DNA of 59,730 bases from Planctomycetaceae bacterium (GTDB lineage: Bacteria > Planctomycetota > Planctomycetia > Planctomycetales > Planctomycetaceae), in contig JABISG010000025.1 in the NCBI GenBank assembly GCA_018699955.1, forward strand, positions 1-59,730, given 5' to 3'. The notes under the pieces were generated by a model that made no database searches, was not told the DNA's origin, and worked only from the letters and a program-made list of their open reading frames with translations. The translations under genes and the position numbers were made by a program. Positions 16,185 to 24,909 of the stretch are shown here, one piece after another; within the stretch, counting starts at the first letter, position 1; every line of letters starts with the position of its first letter.

Positions 16185-17849
16185 ATGCCGACCTGCAGTT
16201 TCAAGTCGTGCTTCATATGTGCTGCGCTGTTGTTGTCGCTGGCCGTCACGCGAGCAGGTTTGGCCGCCGACGCGCCGGCTGCCGATGTCCCTGCTGCCGA
16301 CCGCCCCATTCACGAAGTGATCGATCATTTTGTCGATGCTCGTATCGAGCGACAGAATGTCGAATCGGCCAAACAGGCCGACGACTTGACCTTCGTCCGG
16401 CGGGTGACACTGGATCTTGCAGGTCGCATTCCCACAACTGCCGAAGTCCGCGGTTATGTCGATTCGAGCGACGGCGAAAAGAAAATCAGCACGATCGATC
16501 GGCTGCTCGAAAGTCCTGATTTTGCCTTTCACCAGCAGAACGAACTCAATGCTGTGCTGATGCTGGGCAGGAACACATCGAACGAATGGCGGCAATATCT
16601 GCTGGAAGCGGTTCGCGAGAATCGACCGTGGAACCAGATGTTTCGCGAGATGATGCTCGGCCGCGAGGACGACCCAAAGCAAGCAACTGCGTTGTCGTTT
16701 CTGAAGGTGCGAGCCAGCAGCGTCGATGATATGACTATCGATGCCAGCCGCATCTTTTTCGGCGTCGCCATCAACTGTGCCAAATGTCACGATCATCCGC
16801 TCGTACTCGATTGGCAGCAGGATCACTACTTCGGTTTCACCTCGTTTTTCAGTCGCACGTATCTCACCAAAAAGGGAACGCTGGCGGAGAAACATGGCGG
16901 AGAGGTGAAGTTCAAAACGACCGAGGGCAAAGAGAAACAGGCCAAGTTCATGTTTCTCACCGGTGCGACAATTGAAGAGCCGAAGAGCGAACGGTCGGCA
17001 GAGCAACGCAAGAAAGACGACGCCGAAGTCAAACTGCAGATGAAGGACGAAAAGGCTCCGGCACCAAAGGCGCCGGCATTCAGTCCGCGTAGCGAATTCG
17101 TCAAATTGGCGCTGGCTGATTCCGATTCGCCGTTTCTCGCACGATCGATAATCAATCGGACATGGGCACGGCTGATGGGGCAGGGACTCGTTCATCCGCT
17201 GGATCAAATGCACTCGGAAAATGAACCCAGCCATCCGAAGTTGCTCGATTGGCTGGCGCGAGATTTGATGGCGCACAACTACGACCTGCGGCGGCTGGTG
17301 CGGGGTATTGTACTCAGCAACGCCTACGCGCGGTCGAGCCGTTGGGAAGGCGAAGGCGAACCGCCGCTGGCTGAGTTGTTTGCCGTCGCAATCGTTCGCC
17401 CGTTGACACCCGAACAATACGCATTGTCACTTCAGGTCGCGACGAGCAACCCAACATCGTTTCCGTCGGATTTCGCCTCCGAGGATTGGGCGAAACGACG
17501 CGAGTCGATGGAAAATGGCGCTCGCGGATTTGCCAGTAAAATCGAACGTCCGAGCGAGCATTTTCTGGTCAGCGTCGATGAGGCGCTGCTGTTCAGCAAC
17601 AACGAACAAATTGAACGCGACTTTCTCCGCGATTCCGGCGACAGGCTGATCGGAACGTTGAAGACGATTGAAGATCAACAACAGATGATTGAGACTGCCT
17701 TCTGGGCGGTGAATTCACGGCCGCCAGCAGCAGAGGAAGCGGCGGCAATGGATGCTTATCTCTCTGCCAGAAAAGAACGGTCGGACGAGGCGCTGAAACA
17801 ATTGGTCTGGTCGATGATCACCGGACCGGAACTGCGATTCAACTATTGA
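16185..17849 (+). CDS. Exported DUF1549/DUF1553 protein
   Basis: 554 residues with a Sec signal (CFICAALLLSLAVTRAGLAAD). The DUF1549 (PSCyt2-like) region covers about residues 35-225, with the family signature FVRRVTLDLAGRIPTTAEV and the cysteine/histidine motif CAKCHDHPL at about residue 198. A charged Lys/Glu-rich insert lies at about 240-290. The C-terminal DUF1553 (PSD1-like) region has FLARSIINRTWARLMGQGLVHP and NEPSHPKLLDWLARDLMAHN. These proteins are abundant in planctomycetes, face the periplasm and are usually encoded next to a DUF1501 protein, as here. Their biochemical role is unknown; the CxxCH motif suggests covalent haem. It lacks the N-terminal PSCyt1 domain of its larger relative at 47156. 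TAGGAG precedes the start. Confidence 0.9.
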   Translation: MPTCSFKSCFICAALLLSLAVTRAGLAADAPAADVPAADRPIHEVIDHFVDARIERQNVESAKQADDLTFVRRVTLDLAGRIPTTAEVRGYVDSSDGEKKISTIDRLLESPDFAFHQQNELNAVLMLGRNTSNEWRQYLLEAVRENRPWNQMFREMMLGREDDPKQATALSFLKVRASSVDDMTIDASRIFFGVAINCAKCHDHPLVLDWQQDHYFGFTSFFSRTYLTKKGTLAEKHGGEVKFKTTEGKEKQAKFMFLTGATIEEPKSERSAEQRKKDDAEVKLQMKDEKAPAPKAPAFSPRSEFVKLALADSDSPFLARSIINRTWARLMGQGLVHPLDQMHSENEPSHPKLLDWLARDLMAHNYDLRRLVRGIVLSNAYARSSRWEGEGEPPLAELFAVAIVRPLTPEQYALSLQVATSNPTSFPSDFASEDWAKRRESMENGARGFASKIERPSEHFLVSVDEALLFSNNEQIERDFLRDSGDRLIGTLKTIEDQQQMIETAFWAVNSRPPAAEEAAAMDAYLSARKERSDEALKQLVWSMITGPELRFNY

Positions 17850-17896
17850 GTGGTGGAATATAGTTTTTTCCCGGATGACTTAAGTCACGGCAGATC

Positions 17897-17925
17897 CGCT
17901 TGCGGTTTAGCGGACCCAAAAACCG
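17897..17925 (+). repeat. Copy 1 of a short intergenic repeat
   Basis: The bases cgcttgcggtttagcg, followed by gacccaaaaaccg, lie upstream of the DUF1501 gene. A near-identical copy lies upstream of the following WD40 gene (19318-19345), with one substitution and one indel. Confidence 0.6.
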
Positions 17926-17983
17926 GCAGGGATCGCTAAACAGAAAGCGACGTTCGCCGGGCCGACATACAAAGGAATTCCAG

Positions 17984-19297
17984 ATGTCCAACAAACGCAC
18001 AAACTTCTGTGGCTCTCCCGAACATGGCGTGAGCCGTCGCGGGTTTCTCGGCGCAGCGGCGGCCGCCGGCGCGGCAACATTCGCCGCCGACATGACCGTG
18101 CTGGACGCGTTAAAGAACCCCGTGCTGGCCGGCGAATTGAAGAAGCAACAAAAGCAGGTGATCGTGCTCTGGCTGGCCGGCGGAGCGAGCCAGTTGGAAA
18201 CGTGGGACCCCAAACCAGGTCGCCCAACCGGTGGGCCGTTCCGTCCGATTCAAACGTCGGTTTCGGGCATTGAGATCAGCGAACTGTTACCCAAAATGGC
18301 CGCCCGCATGGGCGATACAGCCATCATTCGTTCGCTCAACACACGCGTGGGCGATCACGGTGGCGGCTCGAAGCTGATGACCTTGGGACGACGGCCCGAT
18401 CCCGTTGTTAACCTGCCCGAAATGGGCGCGGTTGTTGCCCGCGAACTCGGTCGGATCGACAGTCAGGTTCCCGATTATGTGACGTTCTATTCTTCGACGG
18501 AAGGTCGCGGAAACGCAGTCGGAATGCCGGGGTTCCTCGGCGCGCGTTATGCCCCCATGTTCTTGACCGAGAATTCCGTCCCTAACAATCTTCGTGCCCA
18601 GAAAACAATCACCGAAGTCGATCATCAAGACCGGGCAGCGCTGCGGAATTTATTGGCCCAACGGTTTTCACGCGGCCGCAACAGCGGAATTGTCGCCAGC
18701 CACAACAGCGCCTACCAGCGGGTTCGCGGACTGATGGCAAGCGAGAAACTGTTCGACGTCGCCCAAGAGCCGGCCAATGTCCGCGCAACATACGGACCGA
18801 CGCAATTCGGCGAGCAATGCCTGATCGCCCGCCGACTGATTGAAGCCGGCGTGCCGTTCGTCAAGGTGGGACGCGCGTGGTGGGACAGCCACGGCCAGAA
18901 CTTCGAGACGCACCAGGAACTGTGTGCCGACCTCGATCACTCGATGTCAACGTTGCTGGACGATTTGAAGCAGCGCGGCCTGCTGGAGAACACGTTGGTT
19001 CTCACGCTGGCGGAGTTTGGACGTACGCCAAGAATTAACGGCAGCCTGGGCCGCGATCACTTTGCCAACGCTTGGAGCGTTTCGCTGTCGGGTTGCGGAA
19101 TCAAAGGGGGGTCGGTTTACGGCAAGACCGATGCCGACGGCAACACTGTTGCTGACGGCGAAATCAATTCGGCCGATCTGTTCGCCACGATTTACAAGGC
19201 GCTCGGCATCGATCACGAAAAACACTATCAGCTCGGTGCGCGGCCCATCCCGCTCGTCGATTTCGGCGCAGAAGTCGTCAAAGAAGTTCTCGCGTAA
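17984..19297 (+). CDS. DUF1501 protein with Tat signal
   Basis: 437 residues. The N-terminus carries a twin-arginine signal (VSRRGFLGAAAAAGAATFAA). The remainder is the DUF1501 fold, related to alkaline-phosphatase-type sulfatases: QVIVLWLAGGASQLETWDPK near the start, the VGDHGGGSK loop, VPFVKVGRAWWDSHGQNFETH and LTLAEFGRTPRINGSLGRDH near the end, with conserved Asp/His residues that could bind metal. Export through Tat implies folding, possibly with a cofactor, before transport. It lies 134 bases after the DUF1549/DUF1553 gene; that pairing is a hallmark of planctomycetes and suggests a joint, still unknown, periplasmic role. AAAGGA precedes the ATG at 17984. Confidence 0.92.
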   Translation: MSNKRTNFCGSPEHGVSRRGFLGAAAAAGAATFAADMTVLDALKNPVLAGELKKQQKQVIVLWLAGGASQLETWDPKPGRPTGGPFRPIQTSVSGIEISELLPKMAARMGDTAIIRSLNTRVGDHGGGSKLMTLGRRPDPVVNLPEMGAVVARELGRIDSQVPDYVTFYSSTEGRGNAVGMPGFLGARYAPMFLTENSVPNNLRAQKTITEVDHQDRAALRNLLAQRFSRGRNSGIVASHNSAYQRVRGLMASEKLFDVAQEPANVRATYGPTQFGEQCLIARRLIEAGVPFVKVGRAWWDSHGQNFETHQELCADLDHSMSTLLDDLKQRGLLENTLVLTLAEFGRTPRINGSLGRDHFANAWSVSLSGCGIKGGSVYGKTDADGNTVADGEINSADLFATIYKALGIDHEKHYQLGARPIPLVDFGAEVVKEVLA

Positions 19298-19317
19298 TTC
19301 GAGAACCAGCCGATCAT

Positions 19318-19345
19318 CGCTTGCGGTTTAGCGAACCCAAAACCG
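19318..19345 (+). repeat. Copy 2 of a short intergenic repeat
   Basis: cgcttgcggtttagcg followed by aacccaaaaccg, matching 17897-17925. Both copies lie 32 to 59 bases before a start codon, so they may be shared leader elements or two copies of a dispersed repeat. Confidence 0.6.
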
Positions 19346-19376
19346 ACCAGCCGCGCAAAATCAACAGGACAAATTC

Positions 19377-20420
19377 ATGACCGCCGATCCCAGCCAACTC
19401 AAGAAGACCAAAGAGTGGAGCACCAGCAACATTCTCTTTTCAATGGAGCGTGTTGCGGGAACTTCACGACTATTTTTTGGCAGTTCCGATTTCAAGATGT
19501 ACGAAATCGACATGGCTGCCGAGAAGCCGGAACCGGTCGCCTTCAGTGGCGATGGTCACCAAAGTTACGTCACCGGTGTGGGATTGGCTGCGGATTCCAT
19601 CGTTTCGGGCAGTTACGATGGCCGGCTCATCTGGTGGAATGCAGAGAAGAAGGAACAGGTTCGTGCCGTCGATGCGCACGCAAAGTGGATTCGCGGCGTG
19701 TTCGTCGCGCCCGATAAAAAGACCGTCGTCAGCGTCGCCGACGACATGGTCGCCAAGGTGTGGGATGCCCAAAGTGGCGAACTCAAGCATACGCTCGTCG
19801 ATCACAAGTCGATGACGCCGCACCATTATCCCTCGATGCTGTACGGTGCCACCTTTTCGCCCGATGGTAAACTGCTGGCGACCGCCGACAAGGTGGGACA
19901 CATCGTCATCTGGGAAACCGACAGCGGCAAGAAGGTCACCGAGTTGGAAGCGCCCGGCATGTATACCTGGGATCCGAAGCAACGACGGCATTCCATCGGC
20001 GGCATTCGCAGCGTCGCGTTTTCGCCCGACGGCAATCTGCTGGCGGCAGGCGGCATCGGCAAGATTGGAAACATCGACCATCTCGGCGGACCGTCACGAG
20101 TCGAGGTCTTCGACTGGAAAGCAGGCAAGCGACTGCACACCCTGGAAGACAACAAGCTCAAGGGTCTCGTCGAGCAAATCTGCTTTCATGAAAGCGGCAA
20201 GTGGTTCCTGGCAGCCGGCGGCGACCACGGGGGATTTGTCAGCTTCTACGAAACCGCCAGCGGCAAGCCGATCAAACAGGAAAAAGCCCCCATGCACGTC
20301 CATGAATTCGCCTTCGACGAATCGTTCGAGACGCTGTACACCGTGGGCCACGGCAAAATCGCCGTCTGGGAACTACGCGAAAAAGAAGACGGTCCCGTCG
20401 AAGCCCCCGTCCCCGCGTAA
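19377..20420 (+). CDS. WD40-repeat protein
   Basis: 347 residues forming about seven WD40-like blades. Clear examples are SVADDMVAKVWDAQSGE, LATADKVGHIVIWETDSGK, LYGATFSPDGKLLATAD and VAFSPDGNLLAAGG, each with the usual strand pattern and a W or F before the Asp. There is no signal peptide, so it should be cytoplasmic, unlike the two exported proteins encoded before it. It follows the DUF1501 gene by 79 bases on the same strand and probably belongs to the same transcript. WD40 proteins act as scaffolds; the partner is unknown. The last residues are acidic and proline-rich. Confidence 0.85.
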   Translation: MTADPSQLKKTKEWSTSNILFSMERVAGTSRLFFGSSDFKMYEIDMAAEKPEPVAFSGDGHQSYVTGVGLAADSIVSGSYDGRLIWWNAEKKEQVRAVDAHAKWIRGVFVAPDKKTVVSVADDMVAKVWDAQSGELKHTLVDHKSMTPHHYPSMLYGATFSPDGKLLATADKVGHIVIWETDSGKKVTELEAPGMYTWDPKQRRHSIGGIRSVAFSPDGNLLAAGGIGKIGNIDHLGGPSRVEVFDWKAGKRLHTLEDNKLKGLVEQICFHESGKWFLAAGGDHGGFVSFYETASGKPIKQEKAPMHVHEFAFDESFETLYTVGHGKIAVWELREKEDGPVEAPVPA

Positions 20421-20490
20421 CCGTTCTGTTTCTGTTGACGCGTGCCAGCTGCGATGCAACACATCGCAGAGACCCCACACGAAGTCTCCC

Positions 20491-20547
20491 GCCATTGGCG
20501 TGTCGCCAGTGCAACGCGGTGGACACTGGCGACACACCAGTGGCACC
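20491..20547. repeat. Palindromic intergenic repeat, copy 1
   Basis: Two inverted arms, gccattggcgtgtcgccagt (starting 20491) and cactggcgacacaccagtgg (starting 20524), with a short GC-rich spacer. Each arm is itself partly self-complementary. A related structure is at 37680-37738. Confidence 0.65.
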
Positions 20548-20666
20548 CGTCAATCGATTTCTGACGCGCATCACCCATCGGTTGATGCTATGCTGGCTGT
20601 TTCATCGCGCGACACTTGGTGTCACGTCGTACTGGACCAACCGCACCCCACCGTGGAGAGAATTCA

Positions 20667-21380
20667 ATGACGCGAACATTTGCCCTCGCAATTTGTATGG
20701 CGGCCATCATGTCGCCCGCCGCTTTGGCAGGAGAACAAGCGAAGAAGGGCTGGTCGCAGTCACAGGTTACCAAACTGCCCAAGAGTGAAAAGCCGGTGAT
20801 GCTATTCAACGGCAAGGACTTCACCGGTTGGCAAGGTCAGATCGATAAACTCTTCACCATCGAGAAGGGCGAGATCGTCGCCAGGAACAACAAGAAGAAT
20901 GCACCCGCTGCCAGCACGTATCTGGTAACAAAAAAGAAGTACCGCAACTTCCGGCTCATCTTTGAAAGCAAACTCGTCACCAGCGAAATGCACTCGGGCA
21001 TCGCGCTCTGGGGAAAGACCGTCGAGAAGAAGGGCGACGCATTCAGTTACAAGGGACATCTCGTGATGTACCCTTCCGGCTATGGGTTCTACGATTTGTA
21101 CCGCCGCAACAGCGTCTACCGCGACAAGGGCGGCGTTGCCAAGAAGGCGGGGAAACAGCACGACTGGAACCGCATGGAGATTCTGGCGATCGGCAATCGC
21201 ATTCGCCACGTCATCAACGGCAAACTGGTGGCCGACTGGTCCGATCCCAAACCGGAACTCTGCGGAACCGGCCCCATCGGCCTGCAACTGCATTCCAACA
21301 AAGCCCCGCAGGAAGTCCGATTCCGCGGCTTGATTCTTACCGAGAATCCCGAGGCGAGTTTGGTGACGGTGGAAGACTGA
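20667..21380 (+). CDS. Exported DUF1080 (3-keto-disaccharide hydrolase-type) protein
   Basis: 237 residues with a Sec signal (FALAICMAAIMSPAALAG). The body is a LamG-like jelly roll of the DUF1080 type: VMLFNGKDFTGWQGQ at the start, YRNFRLIFESKLV, SGIALWGKTV, the WNRMEILAIGNRIRHVINGK strand pair and GPIGLQLHSNKAPQEVRFRGLIL at the end. Members are carbohydrate-acting or carbohydrate-binding exported proteins; some hydrolyse 3-keto-glycosides. The substrate is not evident. It lies 246 bases after the WD40 gene with a palindromic repeat in between, so it may have its own promoter. Confidence 0.88.
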   Translation: MTRTFALAICMAAIMSPAALAGEQAKKGWSQSQVTKLPKSEKPVMLFNGKDFTGWQGQIDKLFTIEKGEIVARNNKKNAPAASTYLVTKKKYRNFRLIFESKLVTSEMHSGIALWGKTVEKKGDAFSYKGHLVMYPSGYGFYDLYRRNSVYRDKGGVAKKAGKQHDWNRMEILAIGNRIRHVINGKLVADWSDPKPELCGTGPIGLQLHSNKAPQEVRFRGLILTENPEASLVTVED

Positions 21381-21392
21381 CGTAAAGAGACA

Positions 21393-21448
21393 AACCACGG
21401 AGACACAGAGACACGGAGAACGTCTTGGTTACTTTCTGCTCCGTGGTT
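21393..21448. repeat. Inverted repeat with CACGGAG tracts
   Basis: Arms aaccacggag (21393-21402) and ctccgtggtt (21439-21448) are perfectly complementary. Just inside the first arm is agacacagagacacggag, a degenerate tandem. It lies between the DUF1080 stop and the SDR start and could act as a terminator or be a dispersed element. Confidence 0.5.
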
Positions 21449-21484
21449 CAGAACACTTTTCAGATTGAGGGATTTCCAGATTCA

Positions 21485-22303
21485 ATGAACGACTCGGCAA
21501 GAATTCTTGAAGGCAAGACGGCATTGGTAACTGGTTCCGGGCGTGGACTGGGACGGGCTTTTTCTGAACGGCTGGCTGCGCTTGGTTGTCAAATCGGCGT
21601 GCATGGCATGCGCGAACATGGCCCGTCGGAGTACGGCGAAGGAACCACGTTGACCGACACGGCTCGCGAGATCGGCGAACAGTTTGGTGTGAAAACGGTC
21701 CGCGTGTTGGGTGACCTCACAAAAACCGACGACGTCGAAATGGTCGTCAAGACGGTCGAGAACGAACTCGGGCCGATCGATATTCTTGTTCACAACGCGG
21801 GTGGAGATATTGCTGCCGTCGGCGGCAAGCCCGATCCGAACGACGCAGTGATGATCAAGCCGGAAGACGTCCGTTCGGTTCTCGACCGCAATTTGCTGAG
21901 CACCATTTTGATCTGTCAGCATGTTTCGCGCGGAATGGTCGAACGAAACGGTGGCCGTATTCTGACCATCAGCTCTATCGCCGCCTTTCGCGGTAGCGCT
22001 GCCGGATCGATTTACTCGACAGCCAAAGCGGGGGTGGTGACGTACACCCGTTGCCTGGCCGATCAACTGCGTTCCTCGAACATCAACGTCAACAGTCTCG
22101 CACCGGGCGATACCCGCACGGGCCGCTTTCTGGGAACGCGAGAAGTTGATCAGGATCGGTTGGTTGAAGAGGGAACTCTCGAACGGATCGCGACGGTCGA
22201 TGAAGTGGCCCGCGTCGTCGAGTTCTTCGCCGGCCCGTTGGGAGCGTTCGTGACCGGGCAGGCATTGCGCGTCGATGGCGGTAGCCAACTCTGGGCGTCG
22301 TAG
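21485..22303 (+). CDS. SDR-family oxidoreductase
   Basis: 272 residues of a classical short-chain dehydrogenase/reductase. The cofactor loop TGSGRGLG is at 16-23, NAGG follows strand 4, ISSIAAF carries the catalytic Ser, and Y177/K181 form the YxxxK pair in IYSTAKAG. The tail GQALRVDGGSQLWAS is typical. It should oxidise or reduce a hydroxy/keto group with NAD(P); the substrate is unknown. Its 3' end faces an HpcH/HpaI aldolase gene on the opposite strand 14 bases away. The two could act in the same sugar-acid catabolic route, but convergent genes do not prove it. The ATG at 21485 is chosen because the residues before it are not family-like. Confidence 0.9.
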   Translation: MNDSARILEGKTALVTGSGRGLGRAFSERLAALGCQIGVHGMREHGPSEYGEGTTLTDTAREIGEQFGVKTVRVLGDLTKTDDVEMVVKTVENELGPIDILVHNAGGDIAAVGGKPDPNDAVMIKPEDVRSVLDRNLLSTILICQHVSRGMVERNGGRILTISSIAAFRGSAAGSIYSTAKAGVVTYTRCLADQLRSSNINVNSLAPGDTRTGRFLGTREVDQDRLVEEGTLERIATVDEVARVVEFFAGPLGAFVTGQALRVDGGSQLWAS

Positions 22304-22317
22304 CAAAGGTTCGCAGA

Positions 22318-23091
22318 TCAAATGCGCGAGTGGATCGCTTCGATGCTCGTCTTGAGCGATTGTTGGTAGATCCACAAGTCGCCGCTGTAGGCGATTGCGC
22401 GGAATCCACGTTCGTGCAGTTGGCAGGCTTCATCGACTGAGAGCGCCATATACCCGGCGGCTTTGCCGTTCTTCGTTGCAACGTCGATGACGCGATCGAT
22501 GGCCGCCTGAAAGTCGGGATGCTCGAACTGCCCGGGGATTCCCATCGAGGTGGACAAATCGAACTGACCGATCCAGAGAACGTCGATGCCATCGACGGCT
22601 GCGATCTGTTCGATATTGTCGAGACCGCGGGCCGTTTCAATCTGTGCGATGAGCAACACGTTGTCGTTGGCCTGCTGCATCTTGGCAACCACGTCGCCGC
22701 CGGTGTAGTCGTCGTGGGCGATGCCAAATGCTGCGCCGCGTCGCCCGACGGGCGGGTACCTGCTGGAGTCGGCAATTGTCTGTGCCTGCTCTTTGGTTTC
22801 AACCATCGGCACCATCATACCCATCGCGCCGACATCCAGCACACGGGCCAGAAAGTGGTACTCGGTGGCCGGCACGCGAACCAGTGGCACGATGTTGGCA
22901 GCGCGGGTTGTTGCCATCAGTTCCCGAATTGTCTCGACACTCCAACCGGTGTGCTCCATGTCATACAGCACAAACTCCGTACCGGTCTCGCCGATGATGC
23001 GGCCAATGCCCGAGGTGTTAAATTCAAACACCATCGTCCCCACGGCTGCTTCACCGTTTTGGAGCTTCTGTTTGACGGGATTTTCTCGCAT
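22318..23091 (-). CDS. HpcH/HpaI-family aldolase
   Basis: 257 residues of the class II pyruvate-aldolase TIM barrel. Landmarks are FVLYDMEHTGWSVETIRELM (acid/base region), LVRVPATEYHFLARVLDVGAMG, GRRGAAFGIAHDDY, LLIAQIETARGLDNI with the metal-binding Glu, and DVLWIGQFDLSTSMGIPGQF with the metal-binding Asp. Enzymes of this family cleave 2-keto-3-deoxy sugar acids or 4-hydroxy-2-oxo acids to pyruvate and an aldehyde. The exact substrate cannot be read from the sequence. It lies downstream of pyrG on the same strand but 162 bases away, with a palindrome-rich gap between them, so it is probably a separate unit. Confidence 0.9.
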   Translation of the reverse strand: MRENPVKQKLQNGEAAVGTMVFEFNTSGIGRIIGETGTEFVLYDMEHTGWSVETIRELMATTRAANIVPLVRVPATEYHFLARVLDVGAMGMMVPMVETKEQAQTIADSSRYPPVGRRGAAFGIAHDDYTGGDVVAKMQQANDNVLLIAQIETARGLDNIEQIAAVDGIDVLWIGQFDLSTSMGIPGQFEHPDFQAAIDRVIDVATKNGKAAGYMALSVDEACQLHERGFRAIAYSGDLWIYQQSLKTSIEAIHSRI

Positions 23092-23130
23092 GGGATCGTC
23101 TCAAAGTCAGAGTCTGCGAAATCAATTGCG

Positions 23131-23155
23131 ACCCGCAGGCTTAATGCCTGCGGGT
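23131..23155. repeat. Perfect 10-base-pair intergenic palindrome
   Basis: acccgcaggc and gcctgcgggt flank a five-base TTAAT loop, between the pyrG stop and the aldolase start. About 80 bases to the right lies a partner-like stretch, ctacaaccggcttaaagcc. This looks like a dispersed REP-type element; it could also terminate pyrG transcription. Confidence 0.5.
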
Positions 23156-23253
23156 ACGAATGTCAAAAACACCCGGCTATTCAGTCAAAATCGCGTTTGT
23201 GGCGACTTCGTGATCAAACGCGGTCTACAACCGGCTTAAAGCCAGTTGCTCGC

Positions 23254-24876
23254 CTATACCGTCGCCTGCATGCGTTGGTGGTGTCGTTCTTGTGCCGCCT
23301 GGATGAAGCCGCAGAACAGCGGGTGGGCGGCGTCCGGTTTCGATTTGAATTCCGGGTGGTATTGGACGGCCACGAACCAGGGGTGATCGGGGATTTCGAT
23401 CACTTCGACCAGCCGGCGCTGGGGATGAATGCCGGATGCAATCATGCCGGCATCGGTAAAGGCCTGCTGATACTCGGGGTTGAATTCGTAGCGATGCCGA
23501 TGCCGTTCGCTGACTTCTTCGCTGCCGTAGCAGGCGGCCGCCCGCGAGTCGGGGGTGAGCGCACAGGGTTGTGCACCGAGCCGCATTGTCCCGCCCTTAT
23601 CGGTCACATCTTTTTGTTCTTCCAACAGGCAGATGACCGGGTCGTCGGTGTCGGAAGCGAACTCGCTGCTGTTGGCTTCTTTGAGGCCCAGCACGTTGCG
23701 TGCGAACTCGATCACCGCGCACTGCATTCCCAGGCAGATGCCGAAGTAAGGAATCTCGCAACTGCGGGCAAACTCGACAGCCTGAATTTTTCCTTCGATG
23801 CCCCGCATACCGAACCCGCCGGGAACGAGAATGCCGTCAACGCCACTCAGCAGCATCTCCGGACCCTGTTGTTCCAACTCCTCGGCCTCAACCCGCTTGA
23901 TCAGCACGCGAGTCGATTTTGAGAAGCCGGCGTGGTCGAGCGACTCGTAAATCGACTTGTACGCGTCGCGATGTTCGATGTACTTGCCAACGACGGCGAT
24001 GGTCACTTCGTGCTCGGGAATACGAATCTTTCGCATCAACTCCTGCCAGTCGTCCAGATCCAGCGGTCCGGCCGGCAGGCTGAGTTTGTTGATAATGAGC
24101 TGATCGAGCTTGTCTTCGGCGAGACCGATCGGCACCTCGTAGATGGAGAATTCCTTATCCACCTCGACGATGACGGCCTGCTTTTCAACGTTGCAGAACA
24201 GGGCGATCTTGTCCGTCTGGTCGCGGTCAATCGGCCGCTCGGTTCTCACGATGAGAATATCGGGCTGAATCCCAATTTGTCGCAATTGGCCGACGCTGTG
24301 CTGGGTCGGTTTGGTTTTGGCTTCACGGGCCGCCTTCAAATACGGAACCAGCGTGAGGTGAATGAAGAGGCAGTTGTCCTTGCCGATGTCGAGCGGAATT
24401 TGCCGGATCGCTTCCAGGAACGGCAGCCCTTCAATATCTCCGACCGTTCCTCCCAGTTCGGTGATGACGACATCGACATCGGGACCGCCCAGATTGAGAA
24501 TCGACTGCTTGATTTCATCGGTCACGTGCGGGACGACCTGCACGGTTCGGCCGAGGTATTCGCCACGACGTTCTTTTTCGATCACGCGCAGATAAATCTG
24601 GCCGGTGGTGTAGTTCGACTCGCGCGACAGCGGGCTGTTGGTGAACCGCTCGTAATGCCCGAGATCGAGATCGGTTTCCGAGCCGTCGTCGAGTACGTAA
24701 ACCTCGCCGTGCTGGTAGGGGCTCATCGTGCCGGGATCGACGTTGATGTACGGATCGAGCTTCTGCATCCGCACGGTCATTCCGCGTCGTTCCAGCAGTA
24801 GCCCAATCGAAGCCGATGTCAGCCCTTTGCCCAGGGAACTGACCACGCCGCCGGTCACAAAAATATGTTTAGTCAT
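23254..24876 (-). CDS. pyrG: CTP synthase
   Basis: 540 residues, the normal length. The N-terminal synthetase domain has [20 protein letters not shown] and [21 protein letters not shown]; the C-terminal class I glutamine amidotransferase domain has the oxyanion loop VPGGFGMRG, the nucleophile Cys381 in GICLGMQ and the closing His/Glu in [11 protein letters not shown]. It makes CTP from UTP, ATP and glutamine in the cytoplasm. It begins 33 bases after kdsB on the same strand, so the two are almost certainly co-transcribed. The pairing makes sense because KdsB consumes CTP. Confidence 0.97.
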   Translation of the reverse strand: MTKHIFVTGGVVSSLGKGLTSASIGLLLERRGMTVRMQKLDPYINVDPGTMSPYQHGEVYVLDDGSETDLDLGHYERFTNSPLSRESNYTTGQIYLRVIEKERRGEYLGRTVQVVPHVTDEIKQSILNLGGPDVDVVITELGGTVGDIEGLPFLEAIRQIPLDIGKDNCLFIHLTLVPYLKAAREAKTKPTQHSVGQLRQIGIQPDILIVRTERPIDRDQTDKIALFCNVEKQAVIVEVDKEFSIYEVPIGLAEDKLDQLIINKLSLPAGPLDLDDWQELMRKIRIPEHEVTIAVVGKYIEHRDAYKSIYESLDHAGFSKSTRVLIKRVEAEELEQQGPEMLLSGVDGILVPGGFGMRGIEGKIQAVEFARSCEIPYFGICLGMQCAVIEFARNVLGLKEANSSEFASDTDDPVICLLEEQKDVTDKGGTMRLGAQPCALTPDSRAAACYGSEEVSERHRHRYEFNPEYQQAFTDAGMIASGIHPQRRLVEVIEIPDHPWFVAVQYHPEFKSKPDAAHPLFCGFIQAAQERHHQRMQATV

Positions 24877-24909
24877 TGGACTCGGAAATCAGAAGACAAA
24901 GGTCAGGAA

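Noticed and set aside
22519..23922. Long plus-strand open frame (467 codons) opposite the aldolase and pyrG
   Set aside because: It spans the ends of two convincing minus-strand genes and the gap between them, has low-complexity His/Arg-rich translation and no motif. Long antisense frames are common at this GC content.
23932..24801. 289-codon plus-strand frame opposite pyrG
   Set aside because: pyrG is unmistakable on the other strand and the plus-strand translation has no recognisable feature.
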